DNA of 64,000 nt. Source: an uncultured Actinomycetes bacterium (lineage in GTDB: Bacteria > Actinomycetota > Acidimicrobiia > Acidimicrobiales > Ilumatobacteraceae). The notes below the pieces were generated by a model. That model was not told the origin of the DNA. It did no database searches and saw only the letters and a program-made list of their open reading frames with translations. Positions 55,147-62,910 of this stretch are shown here, piece by piece. Made by a program: the position numbers and the translations under genes. Where the stretch lies: contig CAIQJP010000161.1 in assembly GCA_903872155.1 (NCBI GenBank), positions 1 to 64,000 of the forward strand, in the 5' to 3' direction. Within the stretch, counting starts at the first letter, position 1; the number at the start of each line of letters is the position of its first letter.

Positions 55147-56313
55147 ATGTTCTCGCGGCAATCCGGAGTCTTCTTCTTCGGTGGTCTGATCACCATCGCT
55201 GTCGGACGCCTCTTCGGACTACTTGAGCTTTTCATCATGGGCACAGCGCTCATCTCATGCGTGATTGTCGCGTTGCTTTTGGTCACCACTCAAAAACCAA
55301 ATATTGAAATCAACCGCGAAGTCAACCCAATCAGCCCCGAAGCAGGACAAGTGATCCAAGTTGAACTCAGTCTTCTCACCAGTTCACGAATCCCTTCATG
55401 TGATGTACACGAAGTAACAGTTGATGGAGGGAAAGTCCATATTTCACTGGCACCGCTTCCTTCAGGACACGTCGCTCGAGCGAGTTATCAAATCGCTGCT
55501 CAGCGCCGGGGCGGCTTAGTCCTCGGACCGGCAATCGTGGAAGTTGCCGATCCACTCGGACTTTCACGACGATCAAAAAAATTAGGTCAATCAACGGCAA
55601 TCACTGTCTACCCCCAATCCGTTGATATCAAAATTGCCGATCCAAAAACGGATACCGGCGAATTAGTTGATGCGATAAAGCGAGCGATACATCATCAACC
55701 AACTAGTTCCGAGTTCCGCTCGATGCGCGAATACTCAATTGGTGATGACCCACGCCGAATCAACTGGAAAGTAAGTGCCAAGCGGGAAGACTTGGTGGTC
55801 AACGAATACGAAACCGAAATAGCAATCGATACGCACATCACTCTTGATACACGAACACGGTCATATTCCACTGAAGGATTTGAGCGTGCGGTTTCAGTCG
55901 CCGCATCATTTGCGCGATCCATCGCGAATCAGAATGTTGAAGACTTCACCAAAGTCGGTATCAACTGTGGCTCGAAAAGCTTTTCTATTGCAGATCCATT
56001 AGAAGCAATGCAAGTACTGACATTCCTCGCTGAGATTGACACGAGCGATCAAGACTCTTCAAATATTGCATTACGCAAAGCAGGCCAACTCAAAGTCGAC
56101 ATAATTATTTCAGGAAGTCCAGATACTCAATGGATTGAGACAACCTGGAAGCAAAGCGGGTCAGCCCGAATAGTTGTTGTTATCTTGTGCGACGCATCCT
56201 CCTCCGCCGTCAACCTTCCCGCGCATTGGTTTGTGCTTACTTGCCCTCAACTTGACACATTTGCTGCAAGTTGGAATCACCTATCCTCGCTATCAGCTGA
56301 GTATCTCGTCTGA
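55147..56313 (+). CDS. DUF58-domain membrane protein
   Basis: 388 residues. Two N-terminal membrane helices (about 8-48) precede a beta-rich domain and the DUF58 core SEFRSMREYSIGDDPRRINW, followed by KVSAKREDLVVNEYE. DUF58 proteins resemble VWA-fold proteins and are the usual partners of MoxR ATPases. The function of this operon in actinobacteria is not established; envelope or stress roles have been suggested. Confidence 0.92.
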   Translation: MFSRQSGVFFFGGLITIAVGRLFGLLELFIMGTALISCVIVALLLVTTQKPNIEINREVNPISPEAGQVIQVELSLLTSSRIPSCDVHEVTVDGGKVHISLAPLPSGHVARASYQIAAQRRGGLVLGPAIVEVADPLGLSRRSKKLGQSTAITVYPQSVDIKIADPKTDTGELVDAIKRAIHHQPTSSEFRSMREYSIGDDPRRINWKVSAKREDLVVNEYETEIAIDTHITLDTRTRSYSTEGFERAVSVAASFARSIANQNVEDFTKVGINCGSKSFSIADPLEAMQVLTFLAEIDTSDQDSSNIALRKAGQLKVDIIISGSPDTQWIETTWKQSGSARIVVVILCDASSSAVNLPAHWFVLTCPQLDTFAASWNHLSSLSAEYLV

Positions 56314-56324
56314 ATTGTCTGTCC

Positions 56325-58595
56325 GTGACCAACACATCTTCGCCACTCGCCAACAAGGGCATCGCCTACGACCGAATCATCCGCGATTTACTCGGAATCG
56401 TCACCTTGTGGTCCTTGACCTTCGTGACGGCCATTTCCTTTTGCCGAATTTTTCGTGGGTGGGGCTTTCTTCTTCCGTATCTCGTTATTGCAACATCAGC
56501 ACATCTTGCTGCCTACATGCTCCGACGAGCGAAATTGCCCTTCTTTTTGTCCCTGGTTGCCAGCACGTTGTTTACTTATCTTCTCGCTGCCTATTTTCAA
56601 GCCCGTCAAACTTTGACCTTTGGACTCCCACTTGGACGTACTTGGTCGTACGTTTGGGAGGAAATTTCTGGTTCATGGAAACTCCTTGGCGATGCCGTCC
56701 CGCCCCTTGCCCTTCATTCAGGATTTGGATTCATCGGCCTGCTCAGTGTCGGCCTCATTGCATTCTTGTCCGATGCATTCGCGTTTCGCTTTGCCGGACG
56801 CGTTGAATCACTGATTCCTTCGACGATTGTTTTTGTCGTTCTTTCAAGTGTGGGCATTGACCGAAATCGAGTCATCGTGACGACTCTGTGGATCGCTACG
56901 GCCATTATTTCGGTTGCTGTATTGCGCCTTCGCGTTCAACTCACACGAAGCAGCAAACTTTTTGGATATCGACCAGGTCAGACAACTCTGGTGTCAGCCT
57001 CGTACATCGCCATCCTGGCGATTGTTGCCAGCGTGATTGCGCTCATCATCGGACCGCGTCTTCCCGGAGCCACTGAAGATTCTTGGTTATCAAACCACTC
57101 GGGTAAATCTGGACCGCAACTTGATCCACTTGTTGATATCCGTGGTCGCCTGAATGATCCCACCGACGAAATTCTTTTCAGTGTCGCCGCAGAATCGCCC
57201 TCTTATTGGCGCACGACCTCGCTCCCCAATTTTGATGGAACAAAATGGACAGTTTCACAAGACCTATTGGATACTGCCGGTGGCCAACTCGCAAACGCAG
57301 CAACGATTTCTGAAGTTGGAGTGGCCCAAACAGACGTCACTCAACTCGTCACTATCCAAAGCCTTGCCGGAAATTTCGCACCGGTTGCCGACCGACCAGT
57401 GCAATTACGCTCAGCCACACGAAGTTTGTTCTATGAACCTGAAAGCGGGACTTTGCTCGTCAGCAGAGATGGGCTAAAGCGAAACGACAGTTACCAGATC
57501 GTTTCAACGGTTGTCGTGCCTTCTGCAGATGCGTTGCGAATCTCAACATCGTCATCTCCGCCTGATGCCGAATACTTGCAACTGCCCCAGAACCAAGAAA
57601 TTGCGCAACTTCAACCAATCGTTTCTGAGATCACCAAGGGCGCAACAGGAAATTACGAAAAGTTGCTCGCGATACAAAGTTACTTTCGAGATAACTTCAC
57701 GTATTCTCTTGACGTTCCTGCAAGCAATTCGGCGTCCGCAACTCTTGAGTTCCTCAACCGAAAAACCGGTTATTGCGAACAATTCTCCTCAACATTCGCG
57801 GTCTTCGCTCGACTCATGGGGATTCCTTCTCGAGTCGCGATCGGGTTCACGCCGGGCGAGCAGTCCCCGATCGGGACTTCCAACGTTCAACTTTTCAATG
57901 TTCGCAGCCAACATGCACACGCCTGGCCCGAAGTTTGGTTTGATGGAATTGGTTGGGTCCTTTTTGAACCGACGCCTGGTCGAGGTGCGCCATCGGCTGA
58001 TTACACACAAGTTGCGCCTGCCCAAGATGACTCAACTCCCACTGCAGTTGCCCCAAGTACGACGTCGCTCAATCAACCATCAACTACAACCGCCAACGAT
58101 TCAACAACAGTTCCGGTCGACTCAATGCCTCCTACGACGCCTCAAACAAAGAACACACAAAGTTCAGCACCTGTACTTGTCTGTCTTGCAGTAGTCATCG
58201 CATTAATAGCATTGTGGGCATTCGCGATGCCCCGGTTCGTCGCGTCCGCAGTTCGTCGACGCGAAAGTAACGTGACTCTCGTGCGATGGAGATCTGCTGT
58301 TGCTCAATTTGAAGCTGTCCATGGTCAACTCCCAAGGCAGCTCACCGTTTTTGAAATTGGAGAGCGCTTCGTGGAACACAACTGGGGTGAAGTCGAATTG
58401 ATCGAGCGAATCGTCAACCAAGTGTCACAACATTTATTCGCAAGTCTTGAAAGCAATAACGCCTTACACCAAGATCTGAATGATTTTGTGACAACTCGTC
58501 ATGCGCAATTGCCATTAAAAATCCAGATTCGCAAATACCTCAGCCCGCGCCTTGCCTGGAAACTCGCTGGCGGCTCTCAATCTCGCCCGTCATGA
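56325..58595 (+). CDS. transglutaminase-like membrane protein (TgpA family)
   Basis: 756 residues from GTG 56325. Several membrane helices fill about residues 20-250, then an extracytoplasmic transglutaminase-like core: the Cys motif KTGYCEQFSSTFAVFARLMG near residue 480 and the His motif SQHAHAWPEVWFDGIGW. A Thr/Ser/Pro linker (about 570-620) leads to a final membrane helix and a cytoplasmic C-terminal tail. The catalytic Cys-His-Asp set looks intact. The substrate is unknown. Third gene of the MoxR-DUF58-transglutaminase unit; its stop lies 6 bp from the convergent DUF3040 stop. Confidence 0.92.
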   Translation: MTNTSSPLANKGIAYDRIIRDLLGIVTLWSLTFVTAISFCRIFRGWGFLLPYLVIATSAHLAAYMLRRAKLPFFLSLVASTLFTYLLAAYFQARQTLTFGLPLGRTWSYVWEEISGSWKLLGDAVPPLALHSGFGFIGLLSVGLIAFLSDAFAFRFAGRVESLIPSTIVFVVLSSVGIDRNRVIVTTLWIATAIISVAVLRLRVQLTRSSKLFGYRPGQTTLVSASYIAILAIVASVIALIIGPRLPGATEDSWLSNHSGKSGPQLDPLVDIRGRLNDPTDEILFSVAAESPSYWRTTSLPNFDGTKWTVSQDLLDTAGGQLANAATISEVGVAQTDVTQLVTIQSLAGNFAPVADRPVQLRSATRSLFYEPESGTLLVSRDGLKRNDSYQIVSTVVVPSADALRISTSSSPPDAEYLQLPQNQEIAQLQPIVSEITKGATGNYEKLLAIQSYFRDNFTYSLDVPASNSASATLEFLNRKTGYCEQFSSTFAVFARLMGIPSRVAIGFTPGEQSPIGTSNVQLFNVRSQHAHAWPEVWFDGIGWVLFEPTPGRGAPSADYTQVAPAQDDSTPTAVAPSTTSLNQPSTTTANDSTTVPVDSMPPTTPQTKNTQSSAPVLVCLAVVIALIALWAFAMPRFVASAVRRRESNVTLVRWRSAVAQFEAVHGQLPRQLTVFEIGERFVEHNWGEVELIERIVNQVSQHLFASLESNNALHQDLNDFVTTRHAQLPLKIQIRKYLSPRLAWKLAGGSQSRPS

Positions 58596-58601
58596 CCTTT
58601 G

Positions 58602-58937
58602 CTACTGGATTCGACGACCAGCAGAGGAACGTGCTTTACGAATTGCCCCCGCCACGTCTTGGATCCCGGCCTTACCCATCGCCCGAGCATTGCGCTCAAT
58701 AACAGCAAGCAGTGCCAACATGCCCACAAAGGCCGCGAAAGCTGCGATGTAGTGCACCTGTAATAAAACGACCAAAAGTACTAAGCACAAAATGAGCCCA
58801 ACCACAGCCAAGCGAACAGTTTTTGCCGAGTGGGTATACAAACCCGAAGGCGACACGGCTTGTGCAAACTTTGAATCATTTTGTAGTTCTTGTTCGATTT
58901 GGCGCAAAATGCGCTGTTCGTCTTCGGACAATGCCAT
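58602..58937 (-). CDS. DUF3040 membrane protein
   Basis: From ATG 58937 (GGAGG ribosome site at 8 nt) 111 residues. It starts MALSEDEQRILRQIEQEL, the hallmark of DUF3040, followed by two membrane helices at roughly residues 43-85 and a basic C-terminus. This family is nearly restricted to actinobacteria and its function is unknown. It has a good promoter of its own immediately upstream. Confidence 0.88.
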   Translation of the reverse strand: MALSEDEQRILRQIEQELQNDSKFAQAVSPSGLYTHSAKTVRLAVVGLILCLVLLVVLLQVHYIAAFAAFVGMLALLAVIERNARAMGKAGIQDVAGAIRKARSSAGRRIQ

Positions 58938-58966
58938 GGGTCTCACCTCCTGCTTTCACGGTCGTC

Positions 58967-58995
58967 TTTATAGTCTCACAGACTGAACCGCTCAA
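58967..58995 (-). promoter_or_regulatory. promoter of the DUF3040 gene
   Basis: On the minus strand TTGAGC (58995-58990), a 17-bp spacer and TATAAA (58972-58967) form the best sigma-70-type promoter seen in the window. The expected transcript start is near 58960, about 22 nt before the ATG and just upstream of the GGAGG ribosome site. Confidence 0.6.
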
Positions 58996-60302
58996 GGCAA
59001 AGCATCCCCTGGTTTTTCTTCACCAGGACCCCACGGTGACTGTCCTAAAACACGTCGGCCAACAGCTGTGATTGAACTTGCTGGACTAATTGCATCACGT
59101 CCGAATTTTTCACGAATCTCATCCACTGCTTGACTGGCCGGACTCCAATCACGTTCAAGGTCGGCTGTCGTTCGACCTTCTGCTACCGATTGATCGCTCC
59201 CGTCGCCGCCGAAATTCAGTAGTGACAGTTGCTCCACAGGTTCAACAAATCCCGACACGCTGATACCGATTAAGCGAACACCAATTGTTGGATCGATCTT
59301 TTCGAGCAATGGATCAAGGGCTTTCACCATTGCTGGAGCGCTAGCCAACGGACTACCCGGAGTAATTGAGCGGGTAATTGTTTCAAAATTTGAAAAGCGA
59401 ATTTTGAGAGTGAGAGTTCGTGCCGCACTTTCGTGAGCTCGCAACCGTGATGACACTGCGTCGGTTAAGCGGACAATTTCACGCCGCATCGCTGCACGGT
59501 CGGTGATGTCATGAGAGAAGGTTTCCTCGTGGCCGATTGATTTCAGATCACGTACGGTCTCAACCGATCGATCATCAATTCCGTTTGCCAGGGCGAACAA
59601 ATGACGACCATGAGCTTTACCAACTGCTCGTATCAGGGTGTCTTCTCCGAGGGCGACGAGATCGCCGACCAGTCGCACCCCGAGTCGATCAAGTTTCGCC
59701 AAAGTGGCAGGGCCTACTCCCCACAATGACTGCACCGGCAAGGGATGCAAAAAGGCCAGTTCTTCGCCAGGAACAATCAGCAAAACTCCGTGCCCGGCGT
59801 CGATTCCGCCGCTCGTTGGAATCGGCTTAGCCTTTTTTGACGCCAACTTGGCAATGAACTTTGAAGTCGCGACTCCTACCGAACAGGGCAATTCAAGTTC
59901 GCTCTGTATTTGTTCCTTAATCTTCCAGCCGATCGCTGTGCCATCGCCGAAGAGATTGATCGAACCCGTCACGTCAAGGAATGCCTCATCGAGCGCGATT
60001 GGTTCGATGAACGGCGTGTACTGTCCAAAAATTGCGTGTACTTGTTTGCTGACTTTTGCATATTCGGCATAGTCACCCGACAAGAAAACTGCCTGCGGAC
60101 ACAGTCGTCGCGCTTTTGACGATGACATGGCCGAGAAAACTCCGTAGCGACGCGCTTCATAATTTGCGGCTGCGACTACTCCGCGAGATCCAGCTCCACC
60201 TACCACAACTGGCTGACCAATCAATTCGGGATGCCGTCTCATTTCAACCGAAACAAAAAATGCATCCATATCGACATGCAAAATCGTGCGATGTTCAGTC
60301 AT
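58992..60302 (-). CDS. dinB: DNA polymerase IV (Y-family, DinB)
   Basis: A translesion DNA polymerase. 436 residues with the catalytic carboxylates in HVDMDAFFVSVE (Asp11) and PIALDEAFLDV (Asp105-Glu106), the finger segment AANYEARRYGVFSAM, and SVGVATSKFIAKLASKKAKP. The thumb and little-finger domains are present, and EQLSLLNF resembles the sliding-clamp binding peptide, so it should use the beta clamp. A C-terminal tail of about 70 residues extends beyond it. No SOS box was noticed in the short upstream gap. Confidence 0.95.
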   Translation of the reverse strand: MTEHRTILHVDMDAFFVSVEMRRHPELIGQPVVVGGAGSRGVVAAANYEARRYGVFSAMSSSKARRLCPQAVFLSGDYAEYAKVSKQVHAIFGQYTPFIEPIALDEAFLDVTGSINLFGDGTAIGWKIKEQIQSELELPCSVGVATSKFIAKLASKKAKPIPTSGGIDAGHGVLLIVPGEELAFLHPLPVQSLWGVGPATLAKLDRLGVRLVGDLVALGEDTLIRAVGKAHGRHLFALANGIDDRSVETVRDLKSIGHEETFSHDITDRAAMRREIVRLTDAVSSRLRAHESAARTLTLKIRFSNFETITRSITPGSPLASAPAMVKALDPLLEKIDPTIGVRLIGISVSGFVEPVEQLSLLNFGGDGSDQSVAEGRTTADLERDWSPASQAVDEIREKFGRDAISPASSITAVGRRVLGQSPWGPGEEKPGDALP

Positions 60303-60320
60303 GACGGGATTGTCTCATGA

Positions 60321-61103
60321 TCATCGACGTTGAAAACGTCGCAAAACTCGATCTCTCAACCACAACTTCACGACAAGGCCGAATGCCTCTCCGATGATGT
60401 GGTGAGTCAACTTTGATTCACCAACAACTCGATCGGTAAACAAGATCGGAACTTCGACGATGCGACCGCCACAGCGAACTGCTCGATGTGACATCTCAAT
60501 TTGGAAGCCATAGCCCTCAGCTTCAACACTCGCAAAGTCCATGCGTTCAAGAATTGATCGCGAATACGCTCGATACCCACTCGTCGCATCGTTAATAGCG
60601 AGACCCAACATGCCAGCGGCAAACCGGTTACCCCAACGAGACAGAAAGTGTCTCAACGGCGGCCAGTTCTCAATTCGACCACCCGGAATGTAACGACTAC
60701 CAAGCGCTGCGTCAGCGCCCATGTCAACAACTGAAACGATGGCCGGCAAATACGCTGGGTTGTGTGAGAGGTCAGCATCCATCTGGACACAAATCGTTGC
60801 ACCTATTTCAAGGGCGACGGCAAAACCGTCACGATACGCCGCACCTAGTCCGGCCTTAGTCTCTCGTCGATGAACTTTGACAAAGCCTGGAAAATTCGCG
60901 GGAAGTTCAGTCGCGATCTTGTCAACTAGGTCGGCGGTTCCATCAGGACTGTTGTCATCAACGACCAAAATGGATGCATCAGGCACTGCTTGAGTCACCC
61001 CAGCAATCACTTGCGCGATATTTCCAACTTCGTTGTAGGTCGGTATCACCACTATCACGCGTCGCACTGGCAGAACTTTGTCGTCAACCGAACCTTGGAT
61101 CAC
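60321..61103 (-). CDS. polyprenol-phosphate mannosyltransferase-like glycosyltransferase (GT2)
   Basis: 260 residues from GTG 61103. The GT2 donor site is VVIPTYNEVGNIAQVI and ILVVDDNSPDGTADLV; QMDADLSHNP carries the DxD-type motif; GSRYIPGGRIENWP and ATSGYRAYSR follow. These match the DPM1/Ppm1 group that moves mannose from GDP-mannose to polyprenyl phosphate, the donor for lipoglycan and protein mannosylation in actinobacteria. There is no acyltransferase domain, unlike some mycobacterial fusions. 18 bp from dinB. Confidence 0.92.
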   Translation of the reverse strand: MIQGSVDDKVLPVRRVIVVIPTYNEVGNIAQVIAGVTQAVPDASILVVDDNSPDGTADLVDKIATELPANFPGFVKVHRRETKAGLGAAYRDGFAVALEIGATICVQMDADLSHNPAYLPAIVSVVDMGADAALGSRYIPGGRIENWPPLRHFLSRWGNRFAAGMLGLAINDATSGYRAYSRSILERMDFASVEAEGYGFQIEMSHRAVRCGGRIVEVPILFTDRVVGESKLTHHIIGEAFGLVVKLWLRDRVLRRFQRR

Positions 61104-61125
61104 CTCACGAGCCTACGATGTAGAC

Positions 61126-61389
61126 GTGACCAATGAACGTCCACTCTCGGCTCTTCCGTCGCCTTTAGCGCGAATCGTGGCCTTTATTTCCGTACTCGTT
61201 GGGGGCTTGGGTGGTGCACTCATCGGCTACATGCTGGTCGACATTCAATACGATGGTGCAAGCGTGACACCTCTTGGGCTGGGGCTCGTGATCGGTGCCA
61301 TTGCAGCCGCAGGCGGAACAGCAATCATCGCAGTCCTCGTTTTGCGAGCAACTGGCGAATGGCGCGATATCGGAGACCGCGATTCATGA
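61126..61389 (+). CDS. small two-helix membrane protein of unknown function
   Basis: From GTG 61126 about 87 residues. Two hydrophobic segments, IVAFISVLVGGLGGALIGYM and a second glycine/alanine-rich one (LGLGLVIGAIAAAGGTAII), are joined by a short polar loop. I do not recognise a family. Its stop overlaps the start of the inositol monophosphatase gene as ATGA, so it is the first gene of that pair and divergent from the mannosyltransferase. Longer frames to 61078 would overlap the neighbour. Confidence 0.7.
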   Translation: MTNERPLSALPSPLARIVAFISVLVGGLGGALIGYMLVDIQYDGASVTPLGLGLVIGAIAAAGGTAIIAVLVLRATGEWRDIGDRDS

Positions 61390-62159
61390 ATGACAATTAC
61401 GTTGCCTTGATGAATGTCGCGGCCCGCATTGCTCGCAACGCTGGCGATTTGGTATTTGTTGGTCGTCGCAACGGAGCAGGCAACGTTCAAACAAAGTCAT
61501 CGGCAACCGACATGGTGACCCAGTGGGACACCGCAAGTGAACAGTTCATCTTGAAACAACTCGGTCTCCTGCGACCTCATGATTCGATTGTCGGAGAAGA
61601 GGGAACCCAGATCAAAGGCTCGTCGCCTTTTACGTGGTTTGTCGATCCAATTGATGGGACAACAAACTTTCTATACAACCTAAGTGGGTACGCAGTTTCT
61701 ATTGCTGCGTGTCTCGGAACTGATCCAGTTGCGGCCGCCGTCTTTCTTCCCGCAACACGCGAACTTTTTGTCGCCGCGAAAGGCCATGGGGCTTGGTTGG
61801 GCTCGACCCCTCTGCACGTGTCTCCATGTGAATCATTAGAAACTGCACTCGTAGCAACCGGGTTTTCTTACAGTTCGACTCGACGAGAGACACAAGGACA
61901 ACGAGTTGCACGGTTGCTACCTCGTGTTCGCGATATTCGCCGATGCGGGGCGGCGGCGGCCGATCTTTGTTTTGTCGCATGCGGGCGCATCGACGCGTAT
62001 TTTGAGGAAGGTCTCCAACCATGGGACCTCGCTGCGGGTCAATTAATCGCGGCTGAGGCTGGCGCCGTCGCTTCTAACTTTTCCGGAGGCCCCATCATTC
62101 CATCGGAAGTCGTCGTGACGACACCTCGAATACATTCGTCACTCATCTCATCTTTATGA
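61386..62159 (+). CDS. inositol monophosphatase family protein
   Basis: 257 residues from ATG 61386, overlapping the previous stop by 4 bp. The metal- and phosphate-binding motifs are SIVGEEGT, FVDPIDGTTNFLYNLSGY and PWDLAAGQLIAAEAGA. The family includes inositol-1-phosphatase, histidinol phosphatase (HisN) and fructose-1,6-bisphosphatase-like enzymes. Inositol phosphatase is reasonable for an actinobacterium that also carries a mannosyl-donor gene next door, but histidinol phosphatase cannot be excluded. Confidence 0.88.
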   Translation: MNDNYVALMNVAARIARNAGDLVFVGRRNGAGNVQTKSSATDMVTQWDTASEQFILKQLGLLRPHDSIVGEEGTQIKGSSPFTWFVDPIDGTTNFLYNLSGYAVSIAACLGTDPVAAAVFLPATRELFVAAKGHGAWLGSTPLHVSPCESLETALVATGFSYSSTRRETQGQRVARLLPRVRDIRRCGAAAADLCFVACGRIDAYFEEGLQPWDLAAGQLIAAEAGAVASNFSGGPIIPSEVVVTTPRIHSSLISSL

Positions 62160-62223
62160 GCTGAATTCAAAGAATCATCACACTTGTCCCCGCCGCAGGC
62201 CTGTCATAGGGCAAGATGTAGGC

Positions 62224-62904
62224 GTGGGAACAAGAATCCTTGCAGTTGAAGATGATGAACGAATTCGCGCCGCCGTCAAGTTGGCGCTCGAAGACGAAGG
62301 CTGGACCGTCGACGAAGCTGCAAGTGGCGAAGAAGCTGCCATTTTGTTCCTGCGCCAACCAGCCGATGTCGTCCTCATTGACATCATGCTGCCCGGTATC
62401 GACGGTTTTGAATTGTGTCGCACTATTCGTCGAGCCAGCGATGTTCCGATCGTCATGGTGACGGCTCGGGCCGACACTCATGATGTTGTCGCTGGACTTG
62501 AAGCTGGAGCCGACGATTACCTCACCAAGCCATTTGCCCCCAAAGAACTCTCGGCAAGGATTCGAGCCTTATTGCGTCGAGCCCGGCCAGCTCACCCTGC
62601 CCATCCAAAACTCGTATTCGGCGACCTTGAGATCATTCCCGATGAAGGCAAAGTTTTGCGCTCAGGTACCGAACTTCATTTGACGAAAACAGAATTCAGA
62701 TTGTTGTGTGAACTCGCACAAAATCCCGGACGGGTTTTTAGTCGTGAACACCTGCTTGATCATGTTTGGGGTTATGGCTACTTTGGCGACGGACGTCTTG
62801 TCGATGTTCACATCCGTCGACTTCGTACCAAAGTTGAAAGTGATTCTGCCAACCCACGTCATGTCGTGACAGTACGTGGCCTTGGTTACCGATTACAGGC
62901 CTGA
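62224..62904 (+). CDS. OmpR/PhoB-family response regulator
   Basis: 226 residues from GTG 62224. The receiver domain has the acidic pocket VEDDERIR, phospho-acceptor Asp53 in LIDIMLPG, Thr80 and Lys102 in LTKPF. The winged-helix DNA-binding domain (about 130-225) contains LTKTEFRLLCELAQNPGRV and GDGRLVDVHIRRLRTKVE. Closest in look to the MtrA/CseB type of envelope-sensing actinobacterial regulators, which is a weak inference. The partner kinase follows after 6 bp. Confidence 0.95.
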   Translation: MGTRILAVEDDERIRAAVKLALEDEGWTVDEAASGEEAAILFLRQPADVVLIDIMLPGIDGFELCRTIRRASDVPIVMVTARADTHDVVAGLEAGADDYLTKPFAPKELSARIRALLRRARPAHPAHPKLVFGDLEIIPDEGKVLRSGTELHLTKTEFRLLCELAQNPGRVFSREHLLDHVWGYGYFGDGRLVDVHIRRLRTKVESDSANPRHVVTVRGLGYRLQA

Positions 62905-62910
62905 TACTTG

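Noticed and set aside
57511-58194. 227-residue alternative frame inside the transglutaminase gene
   Set aside because: It has no motifs, while the overlapping frame carries a complete transglutaminase core.
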